A stretch of 43,811 nucleotides of DNA from Anaerolineaceae bacterium UBA6105 (GCA_002423495.1 DIWN01000066.1:1-43811), one strand, 5' to 3'. Shown: positions 34,367-43,308, counted from the stretch's first letter. The notes: generated by a model not told the origin, from the sequence alone. Translations and numbers: made by a program.

Positions 34367-35737
34367 CTAAGCCTCGAAACTTGTAAGGAAATGGATGTAT
34401 GCCTGGATGCCTTTTCGCCAGGTGTGCAGGTGGAGATGCTCATTGGGCGAGTGGATCGCGTCGTCGGGCAGTCCAAGACCGGTAAGGATCGACTTTACCC
34501 CTAAAATTTCCTGCATGACCGTGGCCACGGGGATGCTTCCGCCTTCACGCTTGAAGACCACATCTTTCTGCCAGATTTCTTTAAAAGCCTGGATCAGGTT
34601 GGGTAATCCGGGAGCATCATCTGCCAGGTAGGAGGGTCCGCCAGAGTGCTTGATGAAGCTGACAGTCACTGTTGAAGGCACGAGAGAACGAATGTGTTTT
34701 TCGGCCAGTTCGTAGATATTGGAATGATCCTGGTCCGGAACCAAGCGGCAGGAGATTTTTGCTTTAGCGTAGGCCGGAATGATGGTTTTGGCGCCTTCAC
34801 CAATAAAACCAGCATAGAGACCATTGACATCCAAAGTCGGTCTTGCCCCCTGGCGTTCAAGAAGTGTGTATCCTTCCTCTCCAGAAATTGCGGGAGCGCC
34901 GGTTATTTTCAGAAAATCAGTTTCGCTGGTCGGATTCAGGGCGATTTTTTTGCGATCTTCATCGCTCAGGACTCGCACAGAGTCATAAAAACCGGGAATT
35001 GCCACAGATCCATCCGGGTTGTGGAGTTGAGCGATGATCTTTGCCAGCACGTTGGCGGGGTTGGCAACGTTTCCACCAAAAAGACCGGAATGCAGATCCA
35101 TCTTCGGACCATCAATGCGAATTTCAAAGTAGACCAGCCCGCGCAGCCCGTTGACAATGGTGGGGCTGTTTTTGTTGATCATGCCAGCATCCGGGTTGAG
35201 AATCATGTCGCATTTCAACAAATCAGTATGCTCGCGTATGAAGCCTTCCAGGGATGGAGATCCAATCTCCTCTTCGCCCTCGAGTATAAATTTGATATTA
35301 ATGGGTAATTCTCCGGTTTTCAGAACGCTCTCAAGCGCGAAAACCGTTGCAAGGATCTGACCTTTCATATCTGACGAGCCGCGGGCAAACAAGTGCTCAT
35401 CGCGGATGCTTGGCTCAAATGCAGGGGTTGTCCAGGCATCCAGGGGATCCGGCGGCTGCACATCGTAATGACCATAGATCAGGAGTGTTTTTGTATCGGG
35501 CAGGTGTGAGCGCTTCTCCGCAAAAACTACAGGGTGCAGGTCAGTCGGAAAGATTTTCACCTCATCCATACCGAGTTTGTCAAAGTAGGATTTTAGAAAT
35601 TCGGCCGCTTCAAGCACGTGGGTTTTCATCTCTGGATCAGCCGAGACAGAAGGGATTCGCAAGAAGGCATCTAAAGTGCGCATCTTTTCAAGCTCTGTAT
35701 TTTCAAAATCCTGGATTGCTTTTTGTGTTCTGGACAT
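34367..35737 (-). CDS. M20 family metallopeptidase (dipeptidase type)
   Basis: A cytoplasmic di-zinc peptidase of ~456 residues, probably a dipeptidase. LIYGHYDVQPPD provides the first His and Asp ligands, ARGSSDMKGQ the bridging Asp, EGEEEIGSPS the catalytic Glu pair, NPDAG the next ligand and SPNEHLHL the last His. A dimerisation domain lies between (~190-330). I start at MSRTQK (35737) because the upstream in-frame ATG at 35752 falls inside the GAGG ribosome binding site. A TATAAT hexamer on the minus strand (35769-35764) may be its -10 element. It is the first gene of a six-gene run ending with ybeY. Confidence 0.93.
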   Translation of the reverse strand: MSRTQKAIQDFENTELEKMRTLDAFLRIPSVSADPEMKTHVLEAAEFLKSYFDKLGMDEVKIFPTDLHPVVFAEKRSHLPDTKTLLIYGHYDVQPPDPLDAWTTPAFEPSIRDEHLFARGSSDMKGQILATVFALESVLKTGELPINIKFILEGEEEIGSPSLEGFIREHTDLLKCDMILNPDAGMINKNSPTIVNGLRGLVYFEIRIDGPKMDLHSGLFGGNVANPANVLAKIIAQLHNPDGSVAIPGFYDSVRVLSDEDRKKIALNPTSETDFLKITGAPAISGEEGYTLLERQGARPTLDVNGLYAGFIGEGAKTIIPAYAKAKISCRLVPDQDHSNIYELAEKHIRSLVPSTVTVSFIKHSGGPSYLADDAPGLPNLIQAFKEIWQKDVVFKREGGSIPVATVMQEILGVKSILTGLGLPDDAIHSPNEHLHLHTWRKGIQAYIHFLTSFEA

Positions 35738-35903
35738 TTTCTTCCCTCGCATATTTTTTTTTGATTATATGCCATTTAGCAAAAAATCGTGATAGCATAG
35801 GCAGTGCTGCAACTTTTGTAGCTATGAAGAGTAAAATATTGACAATAATTGATGACAGAATGATTGCAAATAGGACAGGCAAAAAACAGAGTATACGATT
35901 CTG

Positions 35904-36005
35904 ATGGATTTTTTACTTAAAGTCACAGCTAAGCAGGAATTTGGCGTGATTGATCAGGAGCACTGTTCTAGTTGTGAGGTAATCCTGGCAGAAGAGGTAA
36001 GCTAA
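35904..36005 (+). CDS. Possible 33-residue CxxC micro-protein upstream of thioredoxin reductase
   Basis: An ATG at 35904 opens 33 codons ending TAA at 36003-36005, three bases before the trxB start. The peptide contains EHCSSCEVILAEEVS, a CxxC pair near the C-terminus, next to a redox enzyme that acts on CxxC partners. Codon choice looks ordinary. There is no good ribosome binding site before it, and its last codons carry the likely trxB site (GAGG). It could be a leader peptide for coupling, a small redox peptide, or chance. Confidence 0.35.
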   Translation: MDFLLKVTAKQEFGVIDQEHCSSCEVILAEEVS

Positions 36006-36008
36006 GAA

Positions 36009-36947
36009 ATGGGTTTGATTGAACACAGACAGTTAATAATCCTGGGGGCTGGCCCTGCGGGGCTATCTTCCGCGATCTATGCAGCCCGGGCAGAGTTGAA
36101 ACCCCTGGTAATTACCGGAATGGTTTTATATGGGCAAGCTTCGTTGACCCATACGATTGAAAATTACCCTGGTTTCCCGAAGGGGGTTGGGGGTATGGAG
36201 CTCGGGCAGCTCTTTGAAGACCAAGCGAAAGCTTTTGGAGCAGAGTTTTTGATTGATGAAGTTCAGGCTGTTGATCTCTCCAAACACCCCTACACGGTCA
36301 GTGTTTATGGCGGAGACTATACTGCTGACGCATTGATCATTGCAATGGGGGCAAACTATAAAAGACTCAATGTTCCTGGGGAAGAGGAATTCATCGGCAG
36401 AGGCGTTTCGTACTGCGGAACCTGCGATGGCTGGTTCTATAAGGACAAAGACATTCATGTTGTTGGGGGCGGCGACAGCGCGCTCGAAGAAGCCATATTC
36501 CTGACAAGGTTTGCTCACAGTGTGACAATTATCCATCGACGCGATACGCTTCGAGCGGGAGCCATTCTTGAGAATCGCGCCAGAGCTAATCCAAAAATCA
36601 GTTTTCTATTCGATTCCGTTGTCAAGGAAATCAGAGGCGGCGAAGGCGTGGATGAGCTGTTGGTTGAGAATGTAAAAACGGGTGAACGGAGTTTGATACC
36701 TACTGAGGGTCTCTTTATTTTTATTGGTCACAGCCCAAATACCAAGTTTTTTGAAGGGCAACTCGAATTGGAACCAGGCGGGACGTTGAAAATTGACGAG
36801 CATATGGAAACCAGTAAGAAGAGTGTCTTTGCCGCAGGTGAAATTGCTGACCCGCTTTACCGACAGGTTGTCACTTCGGCAGGAATGGGAGCAGCCGCGG
36901 CAATTTCTGCGACGCATTGTCTTGAAAATATGTCGTGCGGACTTTAA
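36009..36947 (+). CDS. trxB: Thioredoxin reductase
   Basis: An FAD/NADPH disulfide reductase that keeps thioredoxin reduced. The 312 residues are standard. IILGAGPAGLSSAIYAARA binds FAD, SYCGTCDGWFY holds the redox pair C136/C139, VGGGDSALEEAIFLTRF and HRRDTLRA (176-183) are the NADPH site with the phosphate-binding arginines. The C-terminal GEIADPLYRQVVTSAGMG closes the FAD site. NADPH rather than ferredoxin use is predicted from HRRxxxRA. The gene is convergent with the zinc-ribbon/LysM gene, six bases apart. Confidence 0.93.
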   Translation: MGLIEHRQLIILGAGPAGLSSAIYAARAELKPLVITGMVLYGQASLTHTIENYPGFPKGVGGMELGQLFEDQAKAFGAEFLIDEVQAVDLSKHPYTVSVYGGDYTADALIIAMGANYKRLNVPGEEEFIGRGVSYCGTCDGWFYKDKDIHVVGGGDSALEEAIFLTRFAHSVTIIHRRDTLRAGAILENRARANPKISFLFDSVVKEIRGGEGVDELLVENVKTGERSLIPTEGLFIFIGHSPNTKFFEGQLELEPGGTLKIDEHMETSKKSVFAAGEIADPLYRQVVTSAGMGAAAAISATHCLENMSCGL

Positions 36948-36953
36948 GCCTGC

Positions 36954-38117
36954 TTAAGGCGATGTGGTCGGCTGTACGCCGGTTCCTATCCAACTGAAAA
37001 CCCTGAACGCGCTTTCTGCACCGGCTTCTTCATAGATCGGATTATTGTTATCCTGGTTTATTTGTCTCGCAACCGTCACACTCCACTGTATGATGTGGGC
37101 ATTCCCATCTATAGGGCGGAAAGTTGAAGGCAGAATAAATTTGGTATCAGTGACATATTCAACCAGAATTTTTTCTTCGACTGAAGTAAGGTCCTGAATT
37201 TTGACACGATAAACTTCATTCGCTTGTAAAGCGGCAACCGCTGCCCATTGCAAGGTTACACTTTCGTCCGTTGCCGAAAAGGCAGCGCCGGAACGCGGCA
37301 AAAGCAGGTTTGGCGCAGGATAAGGCGGCAAAGGTGTTGGAGTCAGTGTTGGACCTGGCGTGGGGAGTCGATCGCACAAGGGGATGATGAGCGTTTGACC
37401 CTGGCGGATGGTAGTACCGGTAAAGTTGTTGAAATCCTGGATATCCTGCATCGAGACGTTGTAGTTCAAGGCAATTCCTTGAAGCGTATCGCTGGATGAG
37501 ACAACTATTGAAACGGTATTGGTGCAGATATCTGCTGCCACTTCAATTGCCTCTGGGGTTGCGGTTGGCACTGGAGAAGGCGTCAGGGTGGGTTGGGGAA
37601 CCTTGAGTGTGCGTCCCTCGCTGATCATGCAATCGGTGCCCAGATTGTTGGCAAGAATGATGCTCTGTACCGAAACCTTGAATTGTGCGGCAATATCTGA
37701 ACAGGTTTCGTTTGCTTTTACCACATAGTCCAAATCCGGTAATGGCGTCCAGGTAGGTTCGGGTTGAAGTGTGGGAGTGTTAGTGGGAGTGAGAGTCAGT
37801 GTTGGTGTGGTGGTTTGGGTGGGTTCGTCGATGACTGGAGCTGCAGGAGTGCCCGCACGGTTCTGATTGATTACCAAAAAGATAACCACTCCGATTAAAG
37901 AAAGAATTAGAATCCCTAATCCGATCAATGCTCCGAGGCTTACCTTAACTTCCGGAATGCGTTTTGAATCAATCGGACTTTCTTTCTTGGGACTGGCAGT
38001 TCCGTTGAGTGCTGTGCCGCAGACCAGGCAGCGGGTAGCAGTTTCTGAGATGCGAGTGCCGCAAACCGGGCAGTTTTGACTTCCTCGGTTTATTTTTTCA
38101 GTTTGAATTTTTTTCAT
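36954..38117 (-). CDS. Zinc-ribbon, single-pass, double-LysM protein
   Basis: A 387-residue protein of unusual layout. The N-terminal cytoplasmic zinc ribbon (~18-35) has CPVCG and CLVCG. One membrane helix follows (~60-83). A Thr/Pro linker, a LysM domain (~125-170, VVKANETCSDIAAQF), a second linker, a second LysM domain (~200-250, SSSDTLQGIALNYNVS) and a C-terminal beta domain lie outside. The cell-wall-binding part is thus joined to a cytoplasmic metal-binding knuckle. It may sense or tether the wall; the function is unknown. It is divergent from hemW, with only 45 bases between starts. Confidence 0.85.
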   Translation of the reverse strand: MKKIQTEKINRGSQNCPVCGTRISETATRCLVCGTALNGTASPKKESPIDSKRIPEVKVSLGALIGLGILILSLIGVVIFLVINQNRAGTPAAPVIDEPTQTTTPTLTLTPTNTPTLQPEPTWTPLPDLDYVVKANETCSDIAAQFKVSVQSIILANNLGTDCMISEGRTLKVPQPTLTPSPVPTATPEAIEVAADICTNTVSIVVSSSDTLQGIALNYNVSMQDIQDFNNFTGTTIRQGQTLIIPLCDRLPTPGPTLTPTPLPPYPAPNLLLPRSGAAFSATDESVTLQWAAVAALQANEVYRVKIQDLTSVEEKILVEYVTDTKFILPSTFRPIDGNAHIIQWSVTVARQINQDNNNPIYEEAGAESAFRVFSWIGTGVQPTTSP

Positions 38118-38132
38118 AAGCTTCTAATAACC

Positions 38133-38161
38133 GAGCCAATAGATCTTGGTAAAATTGGCTC
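38133..38161. promoter_or_regulatory. Inverted repeat directly before the hemW start
   Basis: GAGCCAAT (38133-38140) and ATTGGCTC (38154-38161) are perfect inverted copies around a 13-base loop, ending one base before the hemW ATG. No ribosome binding site is seen there. In mRNA it would place a stem at the initiation site; as DNA it could be an operator in this 45-base divergent gap. Confidence 0.5.
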
Positions 38162-38162
38162 A

Positions 38163-39335
38163 ATGTTTGGTATCTATCTCCATATTCCCTTCTGTCGAAG
38201 AAGGTGTAAGTATTGTGATTTTATCACGTATGCCGGCAAAGAAGAATTAATGCCAGGCTATTTTGCTGCTTTAATTGCGGAACTGAGGCACCAGGCAAAC
38301 AAGCTCCAGGATCTTCCACATCAGGTGGACACGGTTTTTTTTGGAGGTGGTACTCCATCTCTCTTAAAGGCTGAGTGGGTTAAAGACCTGATTGATTGCA
38401 TCGACAAGGAATATGGTTTGGTAAAGGGTGCTGAGATTTCTTTGGAAGCAAATCCTGGAACGCTCTCACCGGCATTTAGCGCTAAATTACTTGAAGCTGG
38501 GGTGAACCGGCTCAGCATCGGGGTCCAATCTTTTATAGATCACGAGTTAGCGCTTCTCGGGAGGATACACAATCCCTCCCAGGCGGTGGAGGCGATCCAT
38601 TCTGCCCGCCAGGCAGGATTTAGGAATATCAGCCTGGATCTGATGTTCGGCATCCCGGGGCAAAGCCTTGCCGACTGGCAGGCAAATCTTCAACAGGCGC
38701 TTGCCCTTCAGCCGGAGCATCTTTCACTTTACTCTCTGATACTTGAAGCTGGAACGCAGCTCTTTGACGATGTTGAGAGTGGCAAGCTTCAACCTGTTTT
38801 AGAAGACCTGAGCGCGGATATGTTCGAATTGGCGATGGATGTGCTGGTTGAAGAGGGGTTTTCTCATTATGAGATCTCGAACTGGTCGAGGGGAGAAGCC
38901 TTTGAGGCGCAGCACAACAAGATCTATTGGAAGAACCAGCCGTATTTGGGAGTGGGCGCGGGAGCGCACAGCAGCATCAACGGACTGCGCGTAGCCAATA
39001 CACCGTCAATTGAAGATTACATCAACAAAATGAATAGTGTCAAGTCCGCAGAAAACGGCAATTTTCCGGCTACAGTCGAAACGCTCAGGCTTGATGCTTA
39101 TACGATGCAGCAGGAAACAATGATGTTGGGGATGCGCCTGACGAGGGAGGGCGTCTCCGCGGATGCGTTCAATGAGCGTTATGGTAAAGCGATACTGGAT
39201 GTCTTTCCAAGAGAACTGGAGCACATAATTGCCAGGAAACTTGTGGAATGGCGCAGCTTTCCTGACGGACCGCACCTGGTGCTCACGAGAGGTGGGATAT
39301 TGCTTGGCAACCAGGTATTTCAAGAATTCGTGTAA
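38163..39335 (+). CDS. hemW: Radical SAM protein HemW (heme chaperone; oxygen-independent coproporphyrinogen oxidase-like)
   Basis: A 390-residue radical SAM protein. HIPFCRRRCKYCDF carries C11, C15 and C18 for the 4Fe-4S cluster. FFGGGTPSLL, SLEANPGTLS, LSIGVQSF with LGRIHN, and GLPGQS-like FGIPGQSLADW follow. HemW relatives insert heme into targets; they are often misnamed HemN. The start at 38163 (MFGIYLHIPFC) is fixed by the conserved N-terminus; a longer frame from 38076 would run into the neighbouring gene. The stop abuts the L,D-transpeptidase stop with no gap. Confidence 0.9.
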   Translation: MFGIYLHIPFCRRRCKYCDFITYAGKEELMPGYFAALIAELRHQANKLQDLPHQVDTVFFGGGTPSLLKAEWVKDLIDCIDKEYGLVKGAEISLEANPGTLSPAFSAKLLEAGVNRLSIGVQSFIDHELALLGRIHNPSQAVEAIHSARQAGFRNISLDLMFGIPGQSLADWQANLQQALALQPEHLSLYSLILEAGTQLFDDVESGKLQPVLEDLSADMFELAMDVLVEEGFSHYEISNWSRGEAFEAQHNKIYWKNQPYLGVGAGAHSSINGLRVANTPSIEDYINKMNSVKSAENGNFPATVETLRLDAYTMQQETMMLGMRLTREGVSADAFNERYGKAILDVFPRELEHIIARKLVEWRSFPDGPHLVLTRGGILLGNQVFQEFV

Positions 39336-40340
39336 TTACTTGTGGACCCGGATGAAAGTTCCCCAACCGTGCTTAACCCATTCTTCAGGTTCGGCTTGCG
39401 GTAAAGTCCAGCGATAGATCCACTTCGCGTCATCATTTGCCATGTTAATGCAGCCAGCACTCATTGGTGTACCGAAATTTGAGTGCCAGAAGGTACCGTG
39501 GGTTGCCAGTCCAATATCCATTTCAAAGAAACAAGTCCAGGGAACGCCCATCCAGATCCTTTCGCGGATGTTACTGGTCAGGATAGCATTCCCCATATGT
39601 TTGGACGGCATTTTCGTCTTGATTGCGTATAGACCTTCGCCGGTGGGGAAGCCTGTAGAGACCTTGCATTCTTTCACCACCTCATCGCCTTCAAAGGCTT
39701 GCAGTCGCTGCAAGGGAATCGAAACGTCAATCGTCTTTTCGCTGCCAGGTACGTCAGGTGAAATGGGCGCAAACTCTTCATCTTCAATGAAACGCAAGTG
39801 CTCAGCGCGTACGATTGTTTCTGTACGCCCAAGTTCGTCCTGGATTTTGTACCAGGGTTCTTTATCAGGTCCTTGCACAACGTCAACCACCCAATGAGTA
39901 GAGCGGTAGTAGTACATCCACATCGGGATCCATGTACTGTTTCCCTGATAGAAGAGCGAGCGGGTATAGGGAACGGTAATTTCAGCCAGTTGACCTGTGC
40001 TGCGTTTTGGGCTCGACGGCTGGTTTAGCTCATATTTGACTTCGTACAGGAGTCCGCTAAATACGAACCCGCCCCAGCAGCGATACCAGAGTGGATTCCA
40101 AGCAGGGCCGTTCGGACCGATTACCTCTTCATAGACGTTGATAATATCCAGGTATTGTCGCTGGTAGAGGATGACGCTCGACTCGTCTGGTTCTTTATAG
40201 ATACTCACACCAGCTTTCTCTCCAACCAGCATAAAACGTGGTCTGATCCAGGTACCCCCAGCATCAGAGCCAGGCAACACCGCGGCAGCTCCCAAACTCA
40301 GGGCGCCAAACTTGAGGAAATCACGACGTGAGAGATCCAT
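39336..40340 (-). CDS. Tat-exported L,D-transpeptidase (YkuD)
   Basis: A 334-residue exported peptidoglycan crosslinking enzyme. The N-terminus has a twin-arginine signal, MDLSRRDFLKFGALSLGAA, so it is exported folded. A middle beta region (~35-200) is not assigned but resembles an SH3-like wall-binding part. The YkuD domain follows (~200-325) with HGTFWHS and MSAGCINM, where C297 is the nucleophile. The usual SHGCIR reads SAGCIN here, so the His next to Gly is replaced by Ala, a family variant. It overlaps the HAD phosphatase stop by one base (TGATG) and is probably cotranscribed. Confidence 0.88.
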   Translation of the reverse strand: MDLSRRDFLKFGALSLGAAAVLPGSDAGGTWIRPRFMLVGEKAGVSIYKEPDESSVILYQRQYLDIINVYEEVIGPNGPAWNPLWYRCWGGFVFSGLLYEVKYELNQPSSPKRSTGQLAEITVPYTRSLFYQGNSTWIPMWMYYYRSTHWVVDVVQGPDKEPWYKIQDELGRTETIVRAEHLRFIEDEEFAPISPDVPGSEKTIDVSIPLQRLQAFEGDEVVKECKVSTGFPTGEGLYAIKTKMPSKHMGNAILTSNIRERIWMGVPWTCFFEMDIGLATHGTFWHSNFGTPMSAGCINMANDDAKWIYRWTLPQAEPEEWVKHGWGTFIRVHK

Positions 40341-41119
40341 CAGTCAAGATCCTCCATTTTGATTTCTCCGACTGAGTTGTAAACGAATTTTGGGCGGTAA
40401 GGAAAATCGGAGATATCACTTTCTTGCGTCACGCCGGTCAGCACAAGCACAGTATCCATGCCTGCCGAAATACCTGCCAGGATGTCAGTGCGCATGTTAT
40501 CGCCAATCATGTAACTGTCTTCAGAGTGAACGCCGAGGTAATTGAGAGCGGAACGCATCATCAGGGGGTTCGGTTTGCCGATGTAGAGAGGAGTTTTGCC
40601 CGTGGCTGCTTCGATTAAAGCAGCCATGGCGCCGGTTGCCGGGACAACGCCTTGTTCGCTTGGTCCGGTCAGATCCGGGTTGGTAGCAATAAATCTTGCC
40701 CCGTCGTTTATGAGGCGGATAGCCCTGGTTATCTGATCAAAACTGTAACTATTTGTATCCCCTAAAACCACGTAGTCCGGTTTCACCGGGGTTTGCACGT
40801 AGCCTATGCGGTGAATGGCTTCGGTCAGACCAACCTCACCGATCACAAAGGCTGTGCCCTGGGGCAGTTGATCATCCAAGAACTGGGAGGTGGCTACCGC
40901 GGAGGTGTAAATGTTCTCTTCAGGAATATCCAGACCAGCTATTTGGAGGCGGTGAGCCAAATCACGCGTGGTGTAAAGCGCATTGTTCGTTACGACGAGA
41001 AACTTGCGCTCTTCTTCCAGCAGAGTCTGAACGAAAATCTTTGCTCCTGGAATTGGTTTTGAACCATGCAGGAGTACACCGTCCATGTCAATAAGAAAAC
41101 TCTTTTTTACTTTGCTCAT
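40340..41119 (-). CDS. HAD-IIA family phosphatase (NagD/PNPase-like)
   Basis: A 259-residue cytoplasmic phosphatase with the C2 cap of the HAD-IIA family. LIDMDGVLLHG supplies D11 and D13, VVTNNALYTT the second motif, YIGKPNPLMM the third (Lys), and MIGDNMRTDILAG the Asp pair. Substrates in this family include sugar phosphates, phosphoglycolate and p-nitrophenyl phosphate; none is certain here. It is first of a pair with the L,D-transpeptidase. Confidence 0.92.
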   Translation of the reverse strand: MSKVKKSFLIDMDGVLLHGSKPIPGAKIFVQTLLEEERKFLVVTNNALYTTRDLAHRLQIAGLDIPEENIYTSAVATSQFLDDQLPQGTAFVIGEVGLTEAIHRIGYVQTPVKPDYVVLGDTNSYSFDQITRAIRLINDGARFIATNPDLTGPSEQGVVPATGAMAALIEAATGKTPLYIGKPNPLMMRSALNYLGVHSEDSYMIGDNMRTDILAGISAGMDTVLVLTGVTQESDISDFPYRPKFVYNSVGEIKMEDLD

Positions 41120-41144
41120 GCTGCCACTCCTGTTTTAATCATCA

Positions 41145-41175
41145 AAGCCACTGCTGATTTTACCAACAGTGGCTT
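41145..41175 (-). terminator. Hairpin after the acyl-CoA synthetase gene
   Basis: AAGCCACTG (41145-41153) pairs perfectly with CAGTGGCTT (41167-41175). It lies 25 bases beyond the stop of the ADP-forming synthetase and 26 bases before the HAD start. The minus-strand tail is only moderately T-rich (TGATGATTAAAAC), so it is a weak terminator or an RNA-stabilising stem. Confidence 0.55.
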
Positions 41176-41199
41176 GATATTACGAATGATGTTGAAGGT

Positions 41200-43308
41200 T
41201 TACTTCTTGGTCAAAATGATGCGGGCATCCACAACCGCGACACCCTCTCCTTCTTCGTATACGATGACGGGGTTGGCGTCTGATTCAGCGATTTCGTCCC
41301 GCAGGTCGTAGACCATGTAGGAATAGTGCGCCAGAACGTCGGCAAGCGCCTTCTGGTCGCGGGGTTCTTCACCGCGAGCTCCTTCCAAAATTTTGGAGCT
41401 CTTGATCTCAGACTGCATGTCCAGAGCGGTGGCTTCGTCGATCGGGGCAACTTTGAAGGTCACGTCTTTCATGACCTCAACGAAAATACCACCGAGACCA
41501 AACATCAGAGTTGGACCAAAGGTGGCATCGTTGACTGAACCAACGATAACCTCGGTTGCCCAGGGAGCCATTTCCTGGATGGCGACGCCGTCAATTTCAG
41601 CGTCAGCTTTGTAATTCAGGGAGTTCTCCATGATCAATTTGTAAGCATCACGCACACCCTGCTCGTTCTTGATGCCTACCTTGACGGCGCCAGCATCAGA
41701 TTTGTGCAGGATATCGGGGGAAACGATCTTCATTACAATCGGGAAACCGATTTCATTAGCCATGCGGATCGCGTCCTCTTCGGTTTTGGCAAGGTCAGTG
41801 GAGGTCACGGGCAGACCGTAAGCCTTGAATACGTGCTTGGCTTCAACTTCGGTGAGAGCGTCACGTCCCTTGGCACGGGCAGCGGCGATGATCTGGAGGG
41901 CTTTTTCCTTGTCTATGTTGGTGGGTTTGTACATGCCATTGTGAGCGGTTTTCAGTAATTCATCCTGTTTGCGCAAGGAGGACAGGGCTTTGACTGCCAG
42001 ATCGGGGGCATCATAAGTGGGAATGTCATGTTCGATCAGCCATTCCTTCGCTTTCTCGCAGCGCTCGCCGCCGATGAAGGATACAGCGATGGGCTTGTCC
42101 GAAGCGCCCGATTCATGGATGGCGTTATAAATCGCTTCCGCAATTTCCTGCGGGTCGGTAACGGAAGTTTCGCAGTAAAGTACGGCCATGCCATCAACCC
42201 AGGGATGTGCATAGGAATACTTGACTCCTTCGTAATAGCCTGCCAGACCTGCGCCGCCGGTAATGTCGACCGGGTTTTTGGCGGAACCGAAAGAAGGCAT
42301 GTGTTTTTTGAGCTCTTCCTGAACGTCCTCAGGAGCGAACTTTAGAGGCAGACCGTATTTTTCAGCCGCATCCGTGGCAAGAACGCCAACACCGCCACCA
42401 TTGGTGACGATCAGGAGATTGTCGCCTTTCATGGTGGGCTGCAGGGAGAGCGCCAGGGTGGTGTCGAACATGTCGTTGAGGTCTTCAGCCTGGGCAACGC
42501 CGGCCTGCTCAAACGCGGCTTCATAAACCTTGGCACTGCCAGCGAGCGACCCGGTGTGGGAAGCTGCTGCGGCTGCGCCGTGAGCGGAAGTGCCGGCTTT
42601 GAGGGCGATGATCGGTTTGGTGCAATTGCGAGCTGCTTCCATGAACTTTGGTCCGTCTTTAATGCCTTCGATGTAAAGCGTGAGGCAGGAAGTGTTTTCG
42701 TCTTCGTTCAGGTAAGAGATCAGGTCAGCAAAATCGAGGTCAGCCTGGTTGCCAATGGAGATCATCTTGTCGAAACCGACCCGGCGGGTATAGGTGGCGG
42801 CAGCCATAGCGATCAGGAGCGCGCCGCTTTGAGAAATAAGCGCGGCCTTGCCTTCATATGGCAGGTTGTTATAGAAAGAAGCGTTCATCTTGTCGCTGTT
42901 TGAGAGCACACCGATGATGTTCGGACCGATGATACGCATACCATATTCATGGGCGATGCGGACGATTTCCTCCTCGAGGGCATGGTCACCGACTTCACTG
43001 AAACCGGAGGAGATGATGCTCAAGCCCTTTACGCCTTTTTCGCCAGATTCCTGCACAACCTGTCGCACGATTTTGGCTGGCACGGTGATAACAGCGGCAT
43101 CGACCACGTAAGGCACATCCTTGACGCTTGCATAGCATTTATAGCCCACGATTTCTTCGGCGTCGGGGTTGATGGGGTAGACAGCGCCCTGATAGCCACA
43201 TTCTTTCAGGTTTTCGACGACTTTGTAGCCGATCTTATCGGGGTTGGTTGACGCACCGATGACGGCGATGCTCTTAGGTTTGAGAACAGCGTTGATGATT
43301 GGATCCAC
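41200..43308 (-). CDS. ADP-forming acyl-CoA synthetase (acetate--CoA ligase, fused alpha-beta)
   Basis: This enzyme converts acyl-CoA, ADP and phosphate to the acid, CoA and ATP, giving one ATP at the end of fermentation. The 702-residue chain has, in order, a CoA-binding domain (~8-130, IAVIGASTNPDKIGYKVVEN), the succinyl-CoA-ligase-like domains with ASHTGSLAGS (phosphohistidine H251), then an ATP-grasp domain (~480-700, GFPIVMKIVSPDILHKSDAG). The start is GTG at 43308, with GGAGG five bases upstream. The open frame extends upstream to 43467 only because it runs through insertion-sequence repeats. With KorAB it could make ATP from amino-acid-derived acyl-CoAs. A protein acetyltransferase fusion is ruled out, since no GNAT domain is seen. 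Confidence 0.92.
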   Translation of the reverse strand: MDPIINAVLKPKSIAVIGASTNPDKIGYKVVENLKECGYQGAVYPINPDAEEIVGYKCYASVKDVPYVVDAAVITVPAKIVRQVVQESGEKGVKGLSIISSGFSEVGDHALEEEIVRIAHEYGMRIIGPNIIGVLSNSDKMNASFYNNLPYEGKAALISQSGALLIAMAAATYTRRVGFDKMISIGNQADLDFADLISYLNEDENTSCLTLYIEGIKDGPKFMEAARNCTKPIIALKAGTSAHGAAAAASHTGSLAGSAKVYEAAFEQAGVAQAEDLNDMFDTTLALSLQPTMKGDNLLIVTNGGGVGVLATDAAEKYGLPLKFAPEDVQEELKKHMPSFGSAKNPVDITGGAGLAGYYEGVKYSYAHPWVDGMAVLYCETSVTDPQEIAEAIYNAIHESGASDKPIAVSFIGGERCEKAKEWLIEHDIPTYDAPDLAVKALSSLRKQDELLKTAHNGMYKPTNIDKEKALQIIAAARAKGRDALTEVEAKHVFKAYGLPVTSTDLAKTEEDAIRMANEIGFPIVMKIVSPDILHKSDAGAVKVGIKNEQGVRDAYKLIMENSLNYKADAEIDGVAIQEMAPWATEVIVGSVNDATFGPTLMFGLGGIFVEVMKDVTFKVAPIDEATALDMQSEIKSSKILEGARGEEPRDQKALADVLAHYSYMVYDLRDEIAESDANPVIVYEEGEGVAVVDARIILTKK

